Shown in pieces: positions 38,270 to 47,416 of a stretch of DNA of 64,000 bases. The DNA comes from Rickettsiales bacterium Ac37b (lineage in GTDB: Bacteria > Pseudomonadota > Alphaproteobacteria > Rickettsiales > Arcanibacteraceae): contig CP009217.2 of the NCBI GenBank assembly GCA_000746585.2, forward strand, positions 558,001-622,000, written 5' to 3'. Numbering within the stretch: position 1 is the stretch's first letter; each line of letters starts with the position of its first letter. A model generated the notes under the pieces. It made no database searches and had not been told where the DNA came from. It saw nothing but the letters and a program-made list of their open reading frames with translations. Both the position numbers and the translations under genes were made by a program.

Positions 38270-39799
38270 TTAAGAAAAATTCTTTATAAATTCTTCTAAT
38301 ACTACTTTTAATTTATTTTCATTCTCTATTGTAAGTTTTTCTTCACTACGAATAGATATAAGTATATCTTGATGATGAGCACGCATACCTGTCAATAAAG
38401 CTTTCTCAAACCTAAATATATCTTTTATTGATATTTTATCTAAATAACCCTTCACCCCAGCATAAATTACAACTACTTGCTCTTCTACAACAAGTGGAGA
38501 GTATTGTGCTTGCTTTAACAATTCAGTTAATCTTTGACCACGTGCAATTAAGCGTTGAGTAGTTGCATCTAAATCTGAACCAAATTGTGCAAATGCTTCC
38601 ATTTCCCTAAATTGAGCAAGATCAAGTTTAATTGAACCAGCAACTTGTTTCATAGCCTTAATCTGTGCCGCAGAACCAACGCGGCTTACAGATAATCCTA
38701 CATCTACTGCTGGTCTTACACCTTTATAAAACAATTCTGTATCTAAATAAATTTGTCCATCTGTAATAGAAATTACGTTAGTAGGAATATAAGCAGAAAC
38801 ATCACCACCCTGAGTTTCGATAATAGGTAAAGCAGTTAAAGAGCCCGCACCATTTTCATCAGACATTTTAGCAGCACGTTCCAGTAATCTTGAATGTAAA
38901 TAAAATACATCACCAGGATACGCTTCTCTTCCAGGGGGTCTTCTTAATAATAAAGACATCTGGCGATATGCTACAGCATGCTTACTCAAATCATCATATA
39001 CAATAAGAGCGTGCTTACCATTATCACGAAAATATTCACCCATAGCACAACCTGTATATGGAGCCAAAAACTGTAAAGGTGCAGGATCAGAAGCTGTAGC
39101 AGCTACTATTATACTATATTCTAAAGCCCCATTTTCTTCTAAAGTCTTCATCACTTGAGCAACACTAGATCTCTTTTGACCAATTGCTACATATACACAA
39201 TATAATTTTTTCGTTTCATCATTTTCTTTATGGGCTGGCTTTTGGTTAAGTATAGTATCAATAGCAACAGCTGTTTTACCAGTTTGTCTATCACCAATAA
39301 TTAATTCTCTTTGCCCTCTTCCTATAGGAATTAAAGCATCAATAGATTTAATACCAGTTTGCACAGGCTCATGCACAGACTTGCGCGTAATTACGCCCGG
39401 AGCTTTAACTTCTACATTAGTGTATGTTACATCCTTTAAAGGCCCCTTACCATCTATTGGATTACCTAAAGCATCTACTACTCTACCTAACAATCCTCTG
39501 CCCGTTGGAACTTGAACAATTTCTCCAGTACGCTTTACTATATCTCCTTCTTTAATCAAGCGATCTTCACCAAAAATTACTATACCAACATTATCCGTTT
39601 CAAGGTTCAGTACCATACCTTTGATACCACCTTCAAATTCTACCATTTCACTAGCTTGAACCATATCAAGACCGTATACTTTTGCAATCCCATCACCTAC
39701 AGAAATTACTTGTCCTATTTCTTTGAACTCAGCCTGATTATCAAAACCTTCGATTTGCTTTGTTAAAATTTCTGAAATCTCAGAACTATACATTTCCAT
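38270..39799 (-). CDS. atpA: ATP synthase alpha subunit
   Basis: 509 residues. The P-loop GDRQTGKTA is at 169-177, and the Arg finger lies in [26 protein letters not shown] and [29 protein letters not shown] are invariant stretches. GGAG seven nt before the first ATG supports that start; an internal Met at residue 3 is an alternative. It lies between atpH (22 nt) and atpG (31 nt). Confidence 0.98.
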   Translation of the reverse strand: MEMYSSEISEILTKQIEGFDNQAEFKEIGQVISVGDGIAKVYGLDMVQASEMVEFEGGIKGMVLNLETDNVGIVIFGEDRLIKEGDIVKRTGEIVQVPTGRGLLGRVVDALGNPIDGKGPLKDVTYTNVEVKAPGVITRKSVHEPVQTGIKSIDALIPIGRGQRELIIGDRQTGKTAVAIDTILNQKPAHKENDETKKLYCVYVAIGQKRSSVAQVMKTLEENGALEYSIIVAATASDPAPLQFLAPYTGCAMGEYFRDNGKHALIVYDDLSKHAVAYRQMSLLLRRPPGREAYPGDVFYLHSRLLERAAKMSDENGAGSLTALPIIETQGGDVSAYIPTNVISITDGQIYLDTELFYKGVRPAVDVGLSVSRVGSAAQIKAMKQVAGSIKLDLAQFREMEAFAQFGSDLDATTQRLIARGQRLTELLKQAQYSPLVVEEQVVVIYAGVKGYLDKISIKDIFRFEKALLTGMRAHHQDILISIRSEEKLTIENENKLKVVLEEFIKNFS

Positions 39800-39821
39800 A
39801 TAAAAACTCCAAACATCCTAA

Positions 39822-40385
39822 TTAATTTGTATAAATAGCATCCATACCGATAGATTTTAATCTAGCTATCTTGTTTCTTAAAGATCCATCTAACATCTTG
39901 GACCCCAACTGCACCACTACACCACCCAAAATTTTTGGATCAATTGTCAGTATTATATTAACTTTTTTAGTAAACACTTTTTCAAATGCTATCTTAAGTG
40001 ACTCTACATGTTGTTCAAGAAACGAATGAGCTACAGTAACTTTTATTGATACTTCGCCACACTTATCCAACATAAGCTGATTAAATTTCTCTATAATCGC
40101 TGGAAGCAGAAACAATCTTCTATTTTTAGCAAGTAATATACAAAACTTTTTTGTCAGATTATTACAACTGTATTGATTACATATTTCTTCTATTAAATGT
40201 ATTAATTGATTACATTGCACGACAGGAGATTTTATTATTTTTAATAATTTATAATCTGCCTTAAATAATTTTAATAAATTATTAAAGTCCTTTTTAATGT
40301 CTTCTTCATTAATAGATTTATTAGCTAAACCTATTAATGATTTGACATAACGCCTAACTAATTCATTATAACTATATGCTGACAC
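39822..40385 (-). CDS. atpH: ATP synthase delta subunit
   Basis: 187 residues; joins F1 to the peripheral stalk. The N-terminal helical bundle (YVKSLIGLANKSINEEDIKKDF) and the C-terminal signature DPKILGGVVVQLGSKMLDGSLRNKIARL are clear. Initiation is at GTG, with GAGG seven nt upstream. First gene of atpHAG. Confidence 0.95.
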   Translation of the reverse strand: MSAYSYNELVRRYVKSLIGLANKSINEEDIKKDFNNLLKLFKADYKLLKIIKSPVVQCNQLIHLIEEICNQYSCNNLTKKFCILLAKNRRLFLLPAIIEKFNQLMLDKCGEVSIKVTVAHSFLEQHVESLKIAFEKVFTKKVNIILTIDPKILGGVVVQLGSKMLDGSLRNKIARLKSIGMDAIYTN

Positions 40386-40612
40386 AAATATGCCTCAATT
40401 AAATAAAGTATTCCAAAAGTCGGCGCCAACTTAACATAATTTATTAAAATCCGCAAGGTAAATTCAACACCTAACTGTAATATTAATATAATGTTCAATC
40501 ATTTTTTGTAGGAAGGTTTTATTAATTAAAATACTATTATATATTTCAACTATTGATTATTATAGTAATAAGGCTTAAAATCGTTACATAATATTTTTAT
40601 ATAATTAGGTGC

Positions 40613-41656
40613 ATGAGTGAAATATTAAAATATATTAATAAAGCTGTACAAAGAGAAACCTTAACTTTAGAAGAAGCCACACGAGCTTTCCAAATTATTT
40701 TAGCAGGTGGCGCCTTACCTTCACAAATTGTTGCGTTTATAGTTGCATTAGAAACAAAAGGCGCTAACATAGATGAGATTTTAGGTGCGATTAATGTATT
40801 TAGAACTAAATCTAATTTTATCCTCGCTCCAAATAATACTATAGATATCTGCAATATAGGTCCCCATACAAATAATTTTCTTAATATATATACTGCCGTC
40901 GCCTTTGTTGTAGCAGGATGTGGCATACCTGTTGCAAAACACGGCAGCAATATAATTACACAATTAGACAATTATAATATTCCTTCATCTATAATACGTG
41001 CGTCTGATATATTACCTATTTTGGGCGTGAATATTAATGCACATCCAAAAAAATCTGCCCAATCACTGCTAGAAGCAAACATATGCTTTATGTTAATTAG
41101 TAAATACCATACATATTTACGAGAAATATTATCTTTAGTTAATGAATTAGATATACACACTATATTTGACTTTATTATTCCTTTGTGTAATCCAGCAAAA
41201 CCCAAATATTGTTTAATTGGAGTACATTCAAAAGAAATAGCAGAAAAACTAGCTATGATCATGCAACATATGGAATATAACAAAGCATGGATTGTATCAA
41301 GCCATAATGTACTAGCAAGTTTAACTTTAACAGGAGAGGCTTATGTAATTGAAATAACAAATAAAAATACAAAATCCTTTACTATTACTCCTGAAGAATA
41401 TCAATTACCAATAATGGAAAATTTAGATGAAATTAAGGGCGGAGATATGTTTTTCAATGCTAAAAAATTATTAGAATTATTACAAGGACAGAAAAATACT
41501 TATCGCGACATAGTCCTCTTAAATGCTGCAGCAGCCTTATTCATCGTCGGTGAAGTATCAAACATCAAAGATGGTATTTTACTTGCCTCTAATTCTTTAG
41601 ACAGCGGACAAGCATATAAATCTTTGCAAAATCTTATTGCTATTTCTAGTATATAA
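40613..41656 (+). CDS. TrpD-like phosphoribosyltransferase-fold protein with altered active site
   Basis: 347 residues of the anthranilate phosphoribosyltransferase fold. N-terminal helical domain (LTLEEATRAFQIILAGGALPSQIVAFIVAL) and IFDFIIPLCNPAKPKYCLIGV match TrpD. The PRPP and metal site is changed: the usual GTGGDG is NIGPHT, the NxST turn is NIYT, and KHGNR is KHGSN with inserted residues before ASDILPILGV. VAKHG is kept. No other trp gene is near. It may be a TrpD2/YbiB-like protein with a non-biosynthetic role, or a decaying gene. Its strand is opposite to the flanking atp and isp genes. Confidence 0.8.
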   Translation: MSEILKYINKAVQRETLTLEEATRAFQIILAGGALPSQIVAFIVALETKGANIDEILGAINVFRTKSNFILAPNNTIDICNIGPHTNNFLNIYTAVAFVVAGCGIPVAKHGSNIITQLDNYNIPSSIIRASDILPILGVNINAHPKKSAQSLLEANICFMLISKYHTYLREILSLVNELDIHTIFDFIIPLCNPAKPKYCLIGVHSKEIAEKLAMIMQHMEYNKAWIVSSHNVLASLTLTGEAYVIEITNKNTKSFTITPEEYQLPIMENLDEIKGGDMFFNAKKLLELLQGQKNTYRDIVLLNAAAALFIVGEVSNIKDGILLASNSLDSGQAYKSLQNLIAISSI

Positions 41657-41663
41657 ATTATAT

Positions 41664-41893
41664 CTATAGCTCTTTTTTATAACTATCCATAATAAATTTA
41701 TTTTTATCATTTGGTATGACAATTTTATACGGTGAAATAATATTTTGCTTTTCTAGAGCCTCATGCGCTGTTAAAGCTTCAACTATTACATAATCTTTTT
41801 CATTGGTATATATTATATATTTTTGCTTTCATTATTTTCAGCAATATTAATTACTGGTATATTAAGACTTACAAAAGATTCTTTATCATCCAT
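41664..41893 (-). pseudogene. small unknown gene with a single-base frameshift
   Basis: From ATG 41893 the frame gives MDDKESFVSLNIPVINIAEN then NESKNI and stops. Adding one A to the A5 run right after GAAAGC continues as KYIIYTNEKDYVIVEALTAH, then EALEKQNIISPYKIVIPNDK and a tail FIMDSYKKEL, ending in TAG at 41664-41666; total 76 residues. The length is 230 nt, one short of a whole number of codons. The composition is that of a real cytoplasmic protein. It may be decaying, decoded by slippage, or a sequencing error in a homopolymer. Family unknown. Confidence 0.65.
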
Positions 41894-42022
41894 AGTTATT
41901 ATTAATAATGTTATAAATACATTTTATTAGTATGAACTAAAAAAATTAAATGTTAATTAATTTATATCCATAAATCAATTTAATTTCTTAATATCTATGT
42001 TTTATAACTTAATTTTTATTAC

Positions 42023-43204
42023 TTATATATTAATACTTATTATTACTTGAGCTGCAATCCCTTCATTACGCCCTGTAAATCCCATTTTTTCGGTAGTTGT
42101 TGCCTTAATATTAATTCTATCAATAGAAATAGATAAAATTTCACTTAATTTGTTTTGCATTGCTAATCTATAAGGATTAATTTTGGGAGTCTCTCCTATA
42201 ATAATTATGTCAACATTAATAATAGTAGCATTCTTATGTCGTAACATTTCTAGTGTATGTTCTATAAACCTGACAGATCTGACATCCTTCCATTGATCGT
42301 CAGTAGGTGGGAAATGCACACCTATATCACCAGCACCTATAGATCCTAATAAAGCGTCACATAACGCGTGTAAAACCACATCTCCATCAGAATGTGCTAT
42401 AATTCTATAGTTATGCGGAATTTCCACTCCTCCTAAAAAAATTTGACCATTTGTACTCAATTGATTCTCAAATTTGTGAACATCAAATCCTATTCCTACA
42501 CGTGTTTCATATTGCTTATGCATAAAAATTTTTGCCATTTCTAAATCATGCGCATCTGTTATTTTAAAATTAAATCTAGAAGAAAGAATGGTTTTTACTT
42601 TGATATCTGCGTTTTCACATACTTCAGCATCATCAGTACAAGATATATTTTGGCATTTTTGATGTGCTATCATTATGCTACTATAATCAAATGCTTGAGG
42701 CGTTTGTGCTAAATAAATATTATCTCTCTTTAATGTTTGAGCTACTATTTCTCTATCAATTCCCTTTATAGTATCATAAATACTACATACAGGTATAACA
42801 GCTTTATTATCTTTTAATTCTTCAATCAACTTATTTAATAAATTCTCATCATAGAAAGGACGTGCAGTGTCATGAATAATTACATATTTAGGTTTTATAT
42901 CTTGTATAGCTTGTAAACCTAGTCTTGAGGACTCTTGCCTAGTATTTCCTCCAATTACTACCGGTAATAATTTGGTAGATTGTAAAGGCAAATTTAATAT
43001 TTCCTGTTTATATAAATCAATATGATCTTGATGTATTACTACCTGTATCGCACTAATTACATTACTTTTTTCTAATAATAATATATTATGTGCTAGTAAA
43101 GTAACGTTGCCTATTTTTATATATTGTTTAGGCATGCACGACGCAAGTCTATTACCTACCCCTGCTGTTAGTAATATTGCTACAACACCAGAATATTGAG
43201 CCAT
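42023..43204 (-). CDS. ispDF: bifunctional IspD/IspF isoprenoid synthesis enzyme
   Basis: 393 residues covering two MEP-pathway steps. Residues 1-230: cytidylyltransferase with ILLTAGVGNRLASCMPKQYI and IIHDTARPF. Residues 232-393: MECDP synthase with the metal motif GIGFDVHKFE, then AHSDGDVVLHALCDALLGSIGAGDIGVHFP and TTTEKMGFTGRNEGIAAQ. The fusion is common in alphaproteobacteria. It lies five nt after atpF, on the same strand. Confidence 0.96.
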   Translation of the reverse strand: MAQYSGVVAILLTAGVGNRLASCMPKQYIKIGNVTLLAHNILLLEKSNVISAIQVVIHQDHIDLYKQEILNLPLQSTKLLPVVIGGNTRQESSRLGLQAIQDIKPKYVIIHDTARPFYDENLLNKLIEELKDNKAVIPVCSIYDTIKGIDREIVAQTLKRDNIYLAQTPQAFDYSSIMIAHQKCQNISCTDDAEVCENADIKVKTILSSRFNFKITDAHDLEMAKIFMHKQYETRVGIGFDVHKFENQLSTNGQIFLGGVEIPHNYRIIAHSDGDVVLHALCDALLGSIGAGDIGVHFPPTDDQWKDVRSVRFIEHTLEMLRHKNATIINVDIIIIGETPKINPYRLAMQNKLSEILSISIDRINIKATTTEKMGFTGRNEGIAAQVIISINI

Positions 43205-43209
43205 TAGAA

Positions 43210-43707
43210 CTATTTATTTACCAAATGCATTTGGTTCCTTAACGAATTAATACTCGATTCAAAAATACTATTTTGAATTTCTATATTATTTAGATTATTT
43301 TCTAAATATTTCTGTACAGATTTAATGACTATTGTAAACATATTAGAATAAGAATTTTTTATTAACTCATTCTCTGCTATACTAAGTTTTTGTTCAGCAA
43401 GCTTTTTCTTTCTAGATAATTCTTCATCTAACTTCTTACGACTCTCAATAATTAATGCTTCTGCCTCTTCTTCTGCCCATTTATTAATTTTTTCTAGCTC
43501 AGATGCCAAACTCATCTGTTTAGTTTTACATTGAGATAATAATAACTCAGCTTGAAATTTTAATTCTTCAGTTTCATTGATCTCTCTTTTTATCTCTAAA
43601 GCACGTTCATCCAATTTTGTCAAAAGAATATTTTTGGCAGGCTTGATCATTAATATCACAAACACTACAAATGAAAATGCTACCCAAAATTCAGGAGTTC
43701 CTATCAT
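43210..43707 (-). CDS. atpF: ATP synthase subunit b
   Basis: 165 residues. N-terminal membrane anchor (EFWVAFSFVVFVILMIKP), then a long charged coiled coil that forms the peripheral stalk. It overlaps the b' gene by four nt. Order I-B-E-b'-b, with b last, is the alphaproteobacterial arrangement, so I call this one b. Confidence 0.93.
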   Translation of the reverse strand: MIGTPEFWVAFSFVVFVILMIKPAKNILLTKLDERALEIKREINETEELKFQAELLLSQCKTKQMSLASELEKINKWAEEEAEALIIESRKKLDEELSRKKKLAEQKLSIAENELIKNSYSNMFTIVIKSVQKYLENNLNNIEIQNSIFESSINSLRNQMHLVNK

Positions 43708-44192
43708 GAATGCCCTTTCATATTACTAATAATCTGCCGTAATTCTTGAACATCAGGCTTAGAGCCCACCATCTTCTCAATCAAAAGAGAGGTTAATGAT
43801 TCTGCTTGTATAGCAAGATTTTTGGCAAGTTCTTGCTTAAGAATTACCATTCTTTCTTCTGCTACATGTGAATATTCTTTTATAACTGAATCTAATTCTT
43901 GCAACCGTAAAACCATTTCATTATTAATTTTATTATTAGCTTCCTGAATTAAATTAGCCGAATGAAGATGAGCCTCTTTAATAGATATATTATATTGCTC
44001 TTCAATTAATTCAGCTTTTTTCTTTAATTCTTCAGCTTTCTTTAAATTATCTGCTATAACATCCTGCCGTTTCTGCAATAACTTTTGCATCATTGGAACA
44101 GTTATATAATGTAATAACCCATATAATAATATAAAGGTTACCACAAGCCAAAAAATCTGAGATAAATAACTACTAGGATCTAACTGCGGCAT
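43704..44192 (-). CDS. atpF': ATP synthase subunit b'
   Basis: 162 residues. MPQLDPSSYLSQIFWLVVTF at the N terminus is the typical b' start, with a membrane anchor from about 10 to 30; then a coiled coil (NLKKAEELKKKAELIEEQYN). It pairs with b to form a heterodimeric stator, as in alphaproteobacteria and plastids. Confidence 0.93.
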   Translation of the reverse strand: MPQLDPSSYLSQIFWLVVTFILLYGLLHYITVPMMQKLLQKRQDVIADNLKKAEELKKKAELIEEQYNISIKEAHLHSANLIQEANNKINNEMVLRLQELDSVIKEYSHVAEERMVILKQELAKNLAIQAESLTSLLIEKMVGSKPDVQELRQIISNMKGHS

Positions 44193-44199
44193 ATTCTAT

Positions 44200-44430
44200 T
44201 TATGCTTTAAAGAATATTAAAATAAATGCCAAAATTAAAGCAAACAAACCCATAGCTTCAGCAAGACCAGCTCCAATAAAAGCATATTTAAATATTTTAT
44301 TCTCCGCTTCTGGATTACGTGCAATAGCATTTACTGCTGCTGAAAAAATATTACCTATTCCAAGCGCAGCACCTAACATTGCTAAAGCCATACATCCTAT
44401 AGCTATAAACTTTAAACTTTGTGCATCCAT
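44200..44430 (-). CDS. atpE: ATP synthase subunit c
   Basis: 76 residues, two membrane helices joined by a polar loop (ARNPEAENK). The ion carboxylate is E58 in [12 protein letters not shown]. The Gln/Glu-Ser/Thr pattern of Na+-binding rings is absent, so protons are the likely ion. GGAGG-like sequence precedes the ATG. Confidence 0.97.
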   Translation of the reverse strand: MDAQSLKFIAIGCMALAMLGAALGIGNIFSAAVNAIARNPEAENKIFKYAFIGAGLAEAMGLFALILAFILIFFKA

Positions 44431-44457
44431 AATACATCCTCCAATTAATTATTAATT

Positions 44458-45195
44458 TTAATGCAAATTAACTGCATCATTCAAATAAACGCAAGTAAGT
44501 ATAGTAAAAATATACGCTTGCAGTATAGCAACAAAAATTTCTACTCCTGTAAACACCACTATAAATGGTACAGGGATAAAACCCCAGACAGCTCCCATCA
44601 TAATAACAAATCCTGCTAACACTTTTAACAAGATATGCCCTGCCATCATATTAGCAGCAAGCCTAATAGAAAGTGTAATAGGACGTGCTAAATAAGTAAG
44701 CAATTCAATAACCACAAAAAACGGAACTATAAATATACTCATCCCTGAAGGCGCAAATAGCGATAAAAAATGCCAACCATGCCTAATAAAACCTATAATA
44801 GTTACAGCAAAGAAGACTATTATTGCTAAAGCAAACGTCACTATTATATGACTTGTCGCAGTAAAACTATATGGCATCATACCTAATAAATTACACATTA
44901 ATACAAACATAAATAAAGTAAACACTAGAGGAAAGTACTTTAATCCCTCTTTACCTGTAACTTCTTTAATAGTATTAAAGACCATATAATATAAAATTTC
45001 TGCAATACTTTGCCACCTTCCTGGAACTACGCTCATACTTCTTATTGGTAATGTCAATATCATAAAAGACATAACGACTGCTGTTAACATAAACAAAGAA
45101 GCATTAGTAAAACTCAAATCAAAACCACTAATATGTAAGGGTAATAAAGATTTAATTTCAAATTGGCTTAGAGGACTATGCATACCTTCAGACAT
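44458..45195 (-). CDS. atpB: ATP synthase subunit a
   Basis: 245 residues, five to six membrane helices. The essential Arg is in RPITLSIRLAANMMAGH. FVLMCNLLGMMPYSF and AILQAYIFTILTCVYLNDAVNLH are signature stretches. It forms the proton half-channels with AtpE. atpI ends two nt upstream. Confidence 0.97.
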   Translation of the reverse strand: MSEGMHSPLSQFEIKSLLPLHISGFDLSFTNASLFMLTAVVMSFMILTLPIRSMSVVPGRWQSIAEILYYMVFNTIKEVTGKEGLKYFPLVFTLFMFVLMCNLLGMMPYSFTATSHIIVTFALAIIVFFAVTIIGFIRHGWHFLSLFAPSGMSIFIVPFFVVIELLTYLARPITLSIRLAANMMAGHILLKVLAGFVIMMGAVWGFIPVPFIVVFTGVEIFVAILQAYIFTILTCVYLNDAVNLH

Positions 45196-45197
45196 AT

Positions 45198-45482
45198 TTA
45201 CTCCTTGTCTCCCAACTTTTTTGCCAATTTTACTATATTTATCATACCAGCAACTGCACCTAATAAAAAACCTATAATTAACAAAATAGGCATCGTGTTA
45301 AAATATTTATCTAAGCTATACCCTAAAAAAGAACCTACTCCTATTATTACAATGAACTCTATACAAATATTAAAAACTTTGGTTTCATTGCTTTCACTTT
45401 TGATATTCTTTTTATCATTTTGTACTTTACGTATTCTACTTATCTTGTCCGATAACTCTTTAAAAGAAGGTAATTCATCCAT
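45198..45482 (-). CDS. atpI: ATP synthase assembly protein AtpI
   Basis: 94 residues. A charged N-terminal half is followed by two membrane segments (VIIGVGSFLGYSLDKYFNTM and LLIIGFLLGAVAGMINIVKL), the AtpI pattern. It helps assemble the c-ring. First gene of the Fo cluster. Confidence 0.9.
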   Translation of the reverse strand: MDELPSFKELSDKISRIRKVQNDKKNIKSESNETKVFNICIEFIVIIGVGSFLGYSLDKYFNTMPILLIIGFLLGAVAGMINIVKLAKKLGDKE

Positions 45483-45658
45483 TATATATAACCCACACTT
45501 TAATGCATTGAACTTACATTCTAAAAATTTATCACAACTAATACAAACAAAAGCAAATTAACTATCTTGTCGTTCTATGTCAAGTACATTATTGCATATA
45601 ATGAAAACTCATCCATATACATGGATAATCAATTAAATTACATTATTTGTGATTTTTA

Positions 45659-46330
45659 CTAAAAATCTAAATTTTTGTAATGAAGAGAAGGCTCAAAACC
45701 AGTAATTTTATCTTGCAAAAATGAGCGAAAGCTAGGGCGGGATTTTAATACAGAATACCAATTTTTGACATTAATATATTGCTCCCAAGGAACATCTCCT
45801 AAGTAGTCAAGCACCGATAACTGCACAGATGCAGCAAAATCAGCAATTGTTATATATTCTGACGCCAACCACCTACGTTGCTTCAGTAAAAAATTTATAT
45901 ACTCTAAATGATAATGTATATTTATTTTAGCCGCTCTAATAGCCTGAGAATTAGGCGCTGATTTACGTGCATAATAAGCAATTATACGTTCATTAATAAT
46001 ATAACGACTGACTTCATGATAAAATTTATTATTAAACCAATTTGTAACTCTACGTACTTCAGCACGCATCTCTAAGGTACTGCCTAATAAAGACTTATTG
46101 GTATGCTTCTCTTCGAGATACTCGTAAATAGCCATAACGTCTGCAATATGAAATTTATTTGATTTATCAATTAATACAGGAACTTCAGAAGCAGGATTTA
46201 GTCTAATAAACTCTTTTCTTTGCTTCCAAAATTCTTCTTGAATTAACTCAAATTCTACACCTTTTTCATTTAGGACCATCCTAATTAGCCTAGAAAATGG
46301 ACATAAAGAAAAATGATACAAAGCATACAT
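45659..46330 (-). CDS. glutathione S-transferase family protein
   Basis: 223 residues. Thioredoxin-like N-terminal domain (YHFSLCPFSRLIRMVLNEKG, then EVPVLIDKSNKFHIADVMAI, the cis-Pro and glutathione-contact region) and a helical C-terminal domain with YITIADFAASVQLSVLDYLG. The SxCPFS segment places a Ser/Cys at the usual catalytic position. I prefer ATG 46330; the longer frame starts at TTG 46360 with no ribosome site. Substrate unknown. Confidence 0.88.
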   Translation of the reverse strand: MYALYHFSLCPFSRLIRMVLNEKGVEFELIQEEFWKQRKEFIRLNPASEVPVLIDKSNKFHIADVMAIYEYLEEKHTNKSLLGSTLEMRAEVRRVTNWFNNKFYHEVSRYIINERIIAYYARKSAPNSQAIRAAKINIHYHLEYINFLLKQRRWLASEYITIADFAASVQLSVLDYLGDVPWEQYINVKNWYSVLKSRPSFRSFLQDKITGFEPSLHYKNLDF

Positions 46331-46360
46331 ATATATAATTACAGCACGAACTACAAACAA

Positions 46361-46395
46361 TATAAGGCTAATATTTTATTAATATTAGCCTTATA
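46361..46395 (-). terminator. 15-bp perfect hairpin after rpsU
   Basis: TATAAGGCTAATATT and its exact complement flank a five-base loop, 24 nt beyond the rpsU stop. Only a short T-rich tail (TTGTTT) follows on the rpsU side, so it is a weak intrinsic terminator or an mRNA-end hairpin. Confidence 0.65.
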
Positions 46396-46418
46396 TATTA
46401 AAACTTAGTAATATAAAA

Positions 46419-46625
46419 TTACATTTCTGAATTGCGCTTACGCTCTAATTTACGTCTTCTACGCATAGATTCAGCACTTTTACGCACTCTTACTTCAGAA
46501 GGCTTTTCATAATGACGTTTCATCTTCATTTCTCTAAATATGCCTTCTCTCTGCATTTTTTTCTTCAAAGCACGTAATGCTTGATCCACACTACTCATTC
46601 CATCACGGACTGTTACTTGAACCAG
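46419..46625 (-). CDS. rpsU: 30S ribosomal protein S21, probable CTG start
   Basis: About 68 residues. VQVTVRDG and [19 protein letters not shown], then [13 protein letters not shown], identify S21. The longest frame begins at GTG 46634, but that GTG lies inside a perfect ribosome site (AAAGGAGGTGA) and cannot be used at zero spacing. The in-frame CTG at 46625 sits eight nt after GGAGG and yields MVQVTVRDG, the standard S21 N terminus. A non-ATG start on a highly expressed ribosomal gene suggests translational control. coq9 is divergent, 118 bp away. Confidence 0.9.
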   Translation of the reverse strand: MVQVTVRDGMSSVDQALRALKKKMQREGIFREMKMKRHYEKPSEVRVRKSAESMRRRRKLERKRNSEM

Positions 46626-46752
46626 GGTACTCACCTCCTTTCTATTCGAGATGCCATTGACTTTATTGTATATTCATTATACTAATTTTAATTGATACTT
46701 ATAAAGTTATTATTTTGAAAAAGCAAACTTTTCTTAAATGAAAAAATAAAAT

Positions 46753-47373
46753 ATGGACAATATAGAACAAAATAAAAAAAATTTTTTGTTAGAAATGTTA
46801 AAACAGGTCCCTTTTAGCGGCTGGAATGAAATTAGTATCAAGCATGCAGCAGAGGCTCTGAATTGGAGTACACCTTATGTTTCGCTATTATTTCCTAATA
46901 ATATATATGATATTCTTAATTATTTTATTATTCATATAGATAAAAATATGCTAAAGGATTTAGAGGTAACAAATCTACATTCTATGAAAATATCCAGTAG
47001 AATTTATACTATTATACAAGCCCGTTTAAACCAAAACTTAATACATAGACCTGCAATAGCAAAAATGATATATTTTTGTACTTTACCTCAAAATACCTTA
47101 TATAGCCTGAAAACCTTATGGCGTACCGTAGACAATATTTGGTTTGTATGCAAAGATCAATCCACAGATTTTAATTACTATACTAAAAGATTAATATTAT
47201 CAGGAGTATATAGTAGCACTCTCTTACACTGGGTCAATGATTTTTCAGAAAACCAAATAGAAACCATGGAGTTTTTAGAAAGGCGCATTAATGACGCCTT
47301 AAAAATTGGTACTTTTAAACACTCTCTTAAAAATAAAATTCAAAATATACCGTTTTTACGCCTATTAAATTAA
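46753..47373 (+). CDS. COQ9-family ubiquinone biosynthesis protein
   Basis: 206 residues. A TetR-like N-terminal fold (ISIKHAAEALNWSTPYVSLLFP) is followed by the COQ9 lipid-binding domain, with LILSGVYSSTLLHWVNDFSE and MEFLERRINDALKIG near the C terminus. COQ9 presents demethoxyubiquinone to COQ7; coq7 is 2.2 kb downstream on the same strand. The rpsU-coq9 divergent pairing recurs in alphaproteobacteria, to my knowledge. Confidence 0.88.
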   Translation: MDNIEQNKKNFLLEMLKQVPFSGWNEISIKHAAEALNWSTPYVSLLFPNNIYDILNYFIIHIDKNMLKDLEVTNLHSMKISSRIYTIIQARLNQNLIHRPAIAKMIYFCTLPQNTLYSLKTLWRTVDNIWFVCKDQSTDFNYYTKRLILSGVYSSTLLHWVNDFSENQIETMEFLERRINDALKIGTFKHSLKNKIQNIPFLRLLN

Positions 47374-47416
47374 TAAATAATTTCTTATAATAATCTATTT
47401 AACCCCATACCAATCT

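Noticed and set aside
39512-39766. 84-codon frame opposite atpA
   Set aside because: Antisense shadow of a highly conserved gene, with biased Tyr/Phe composition.
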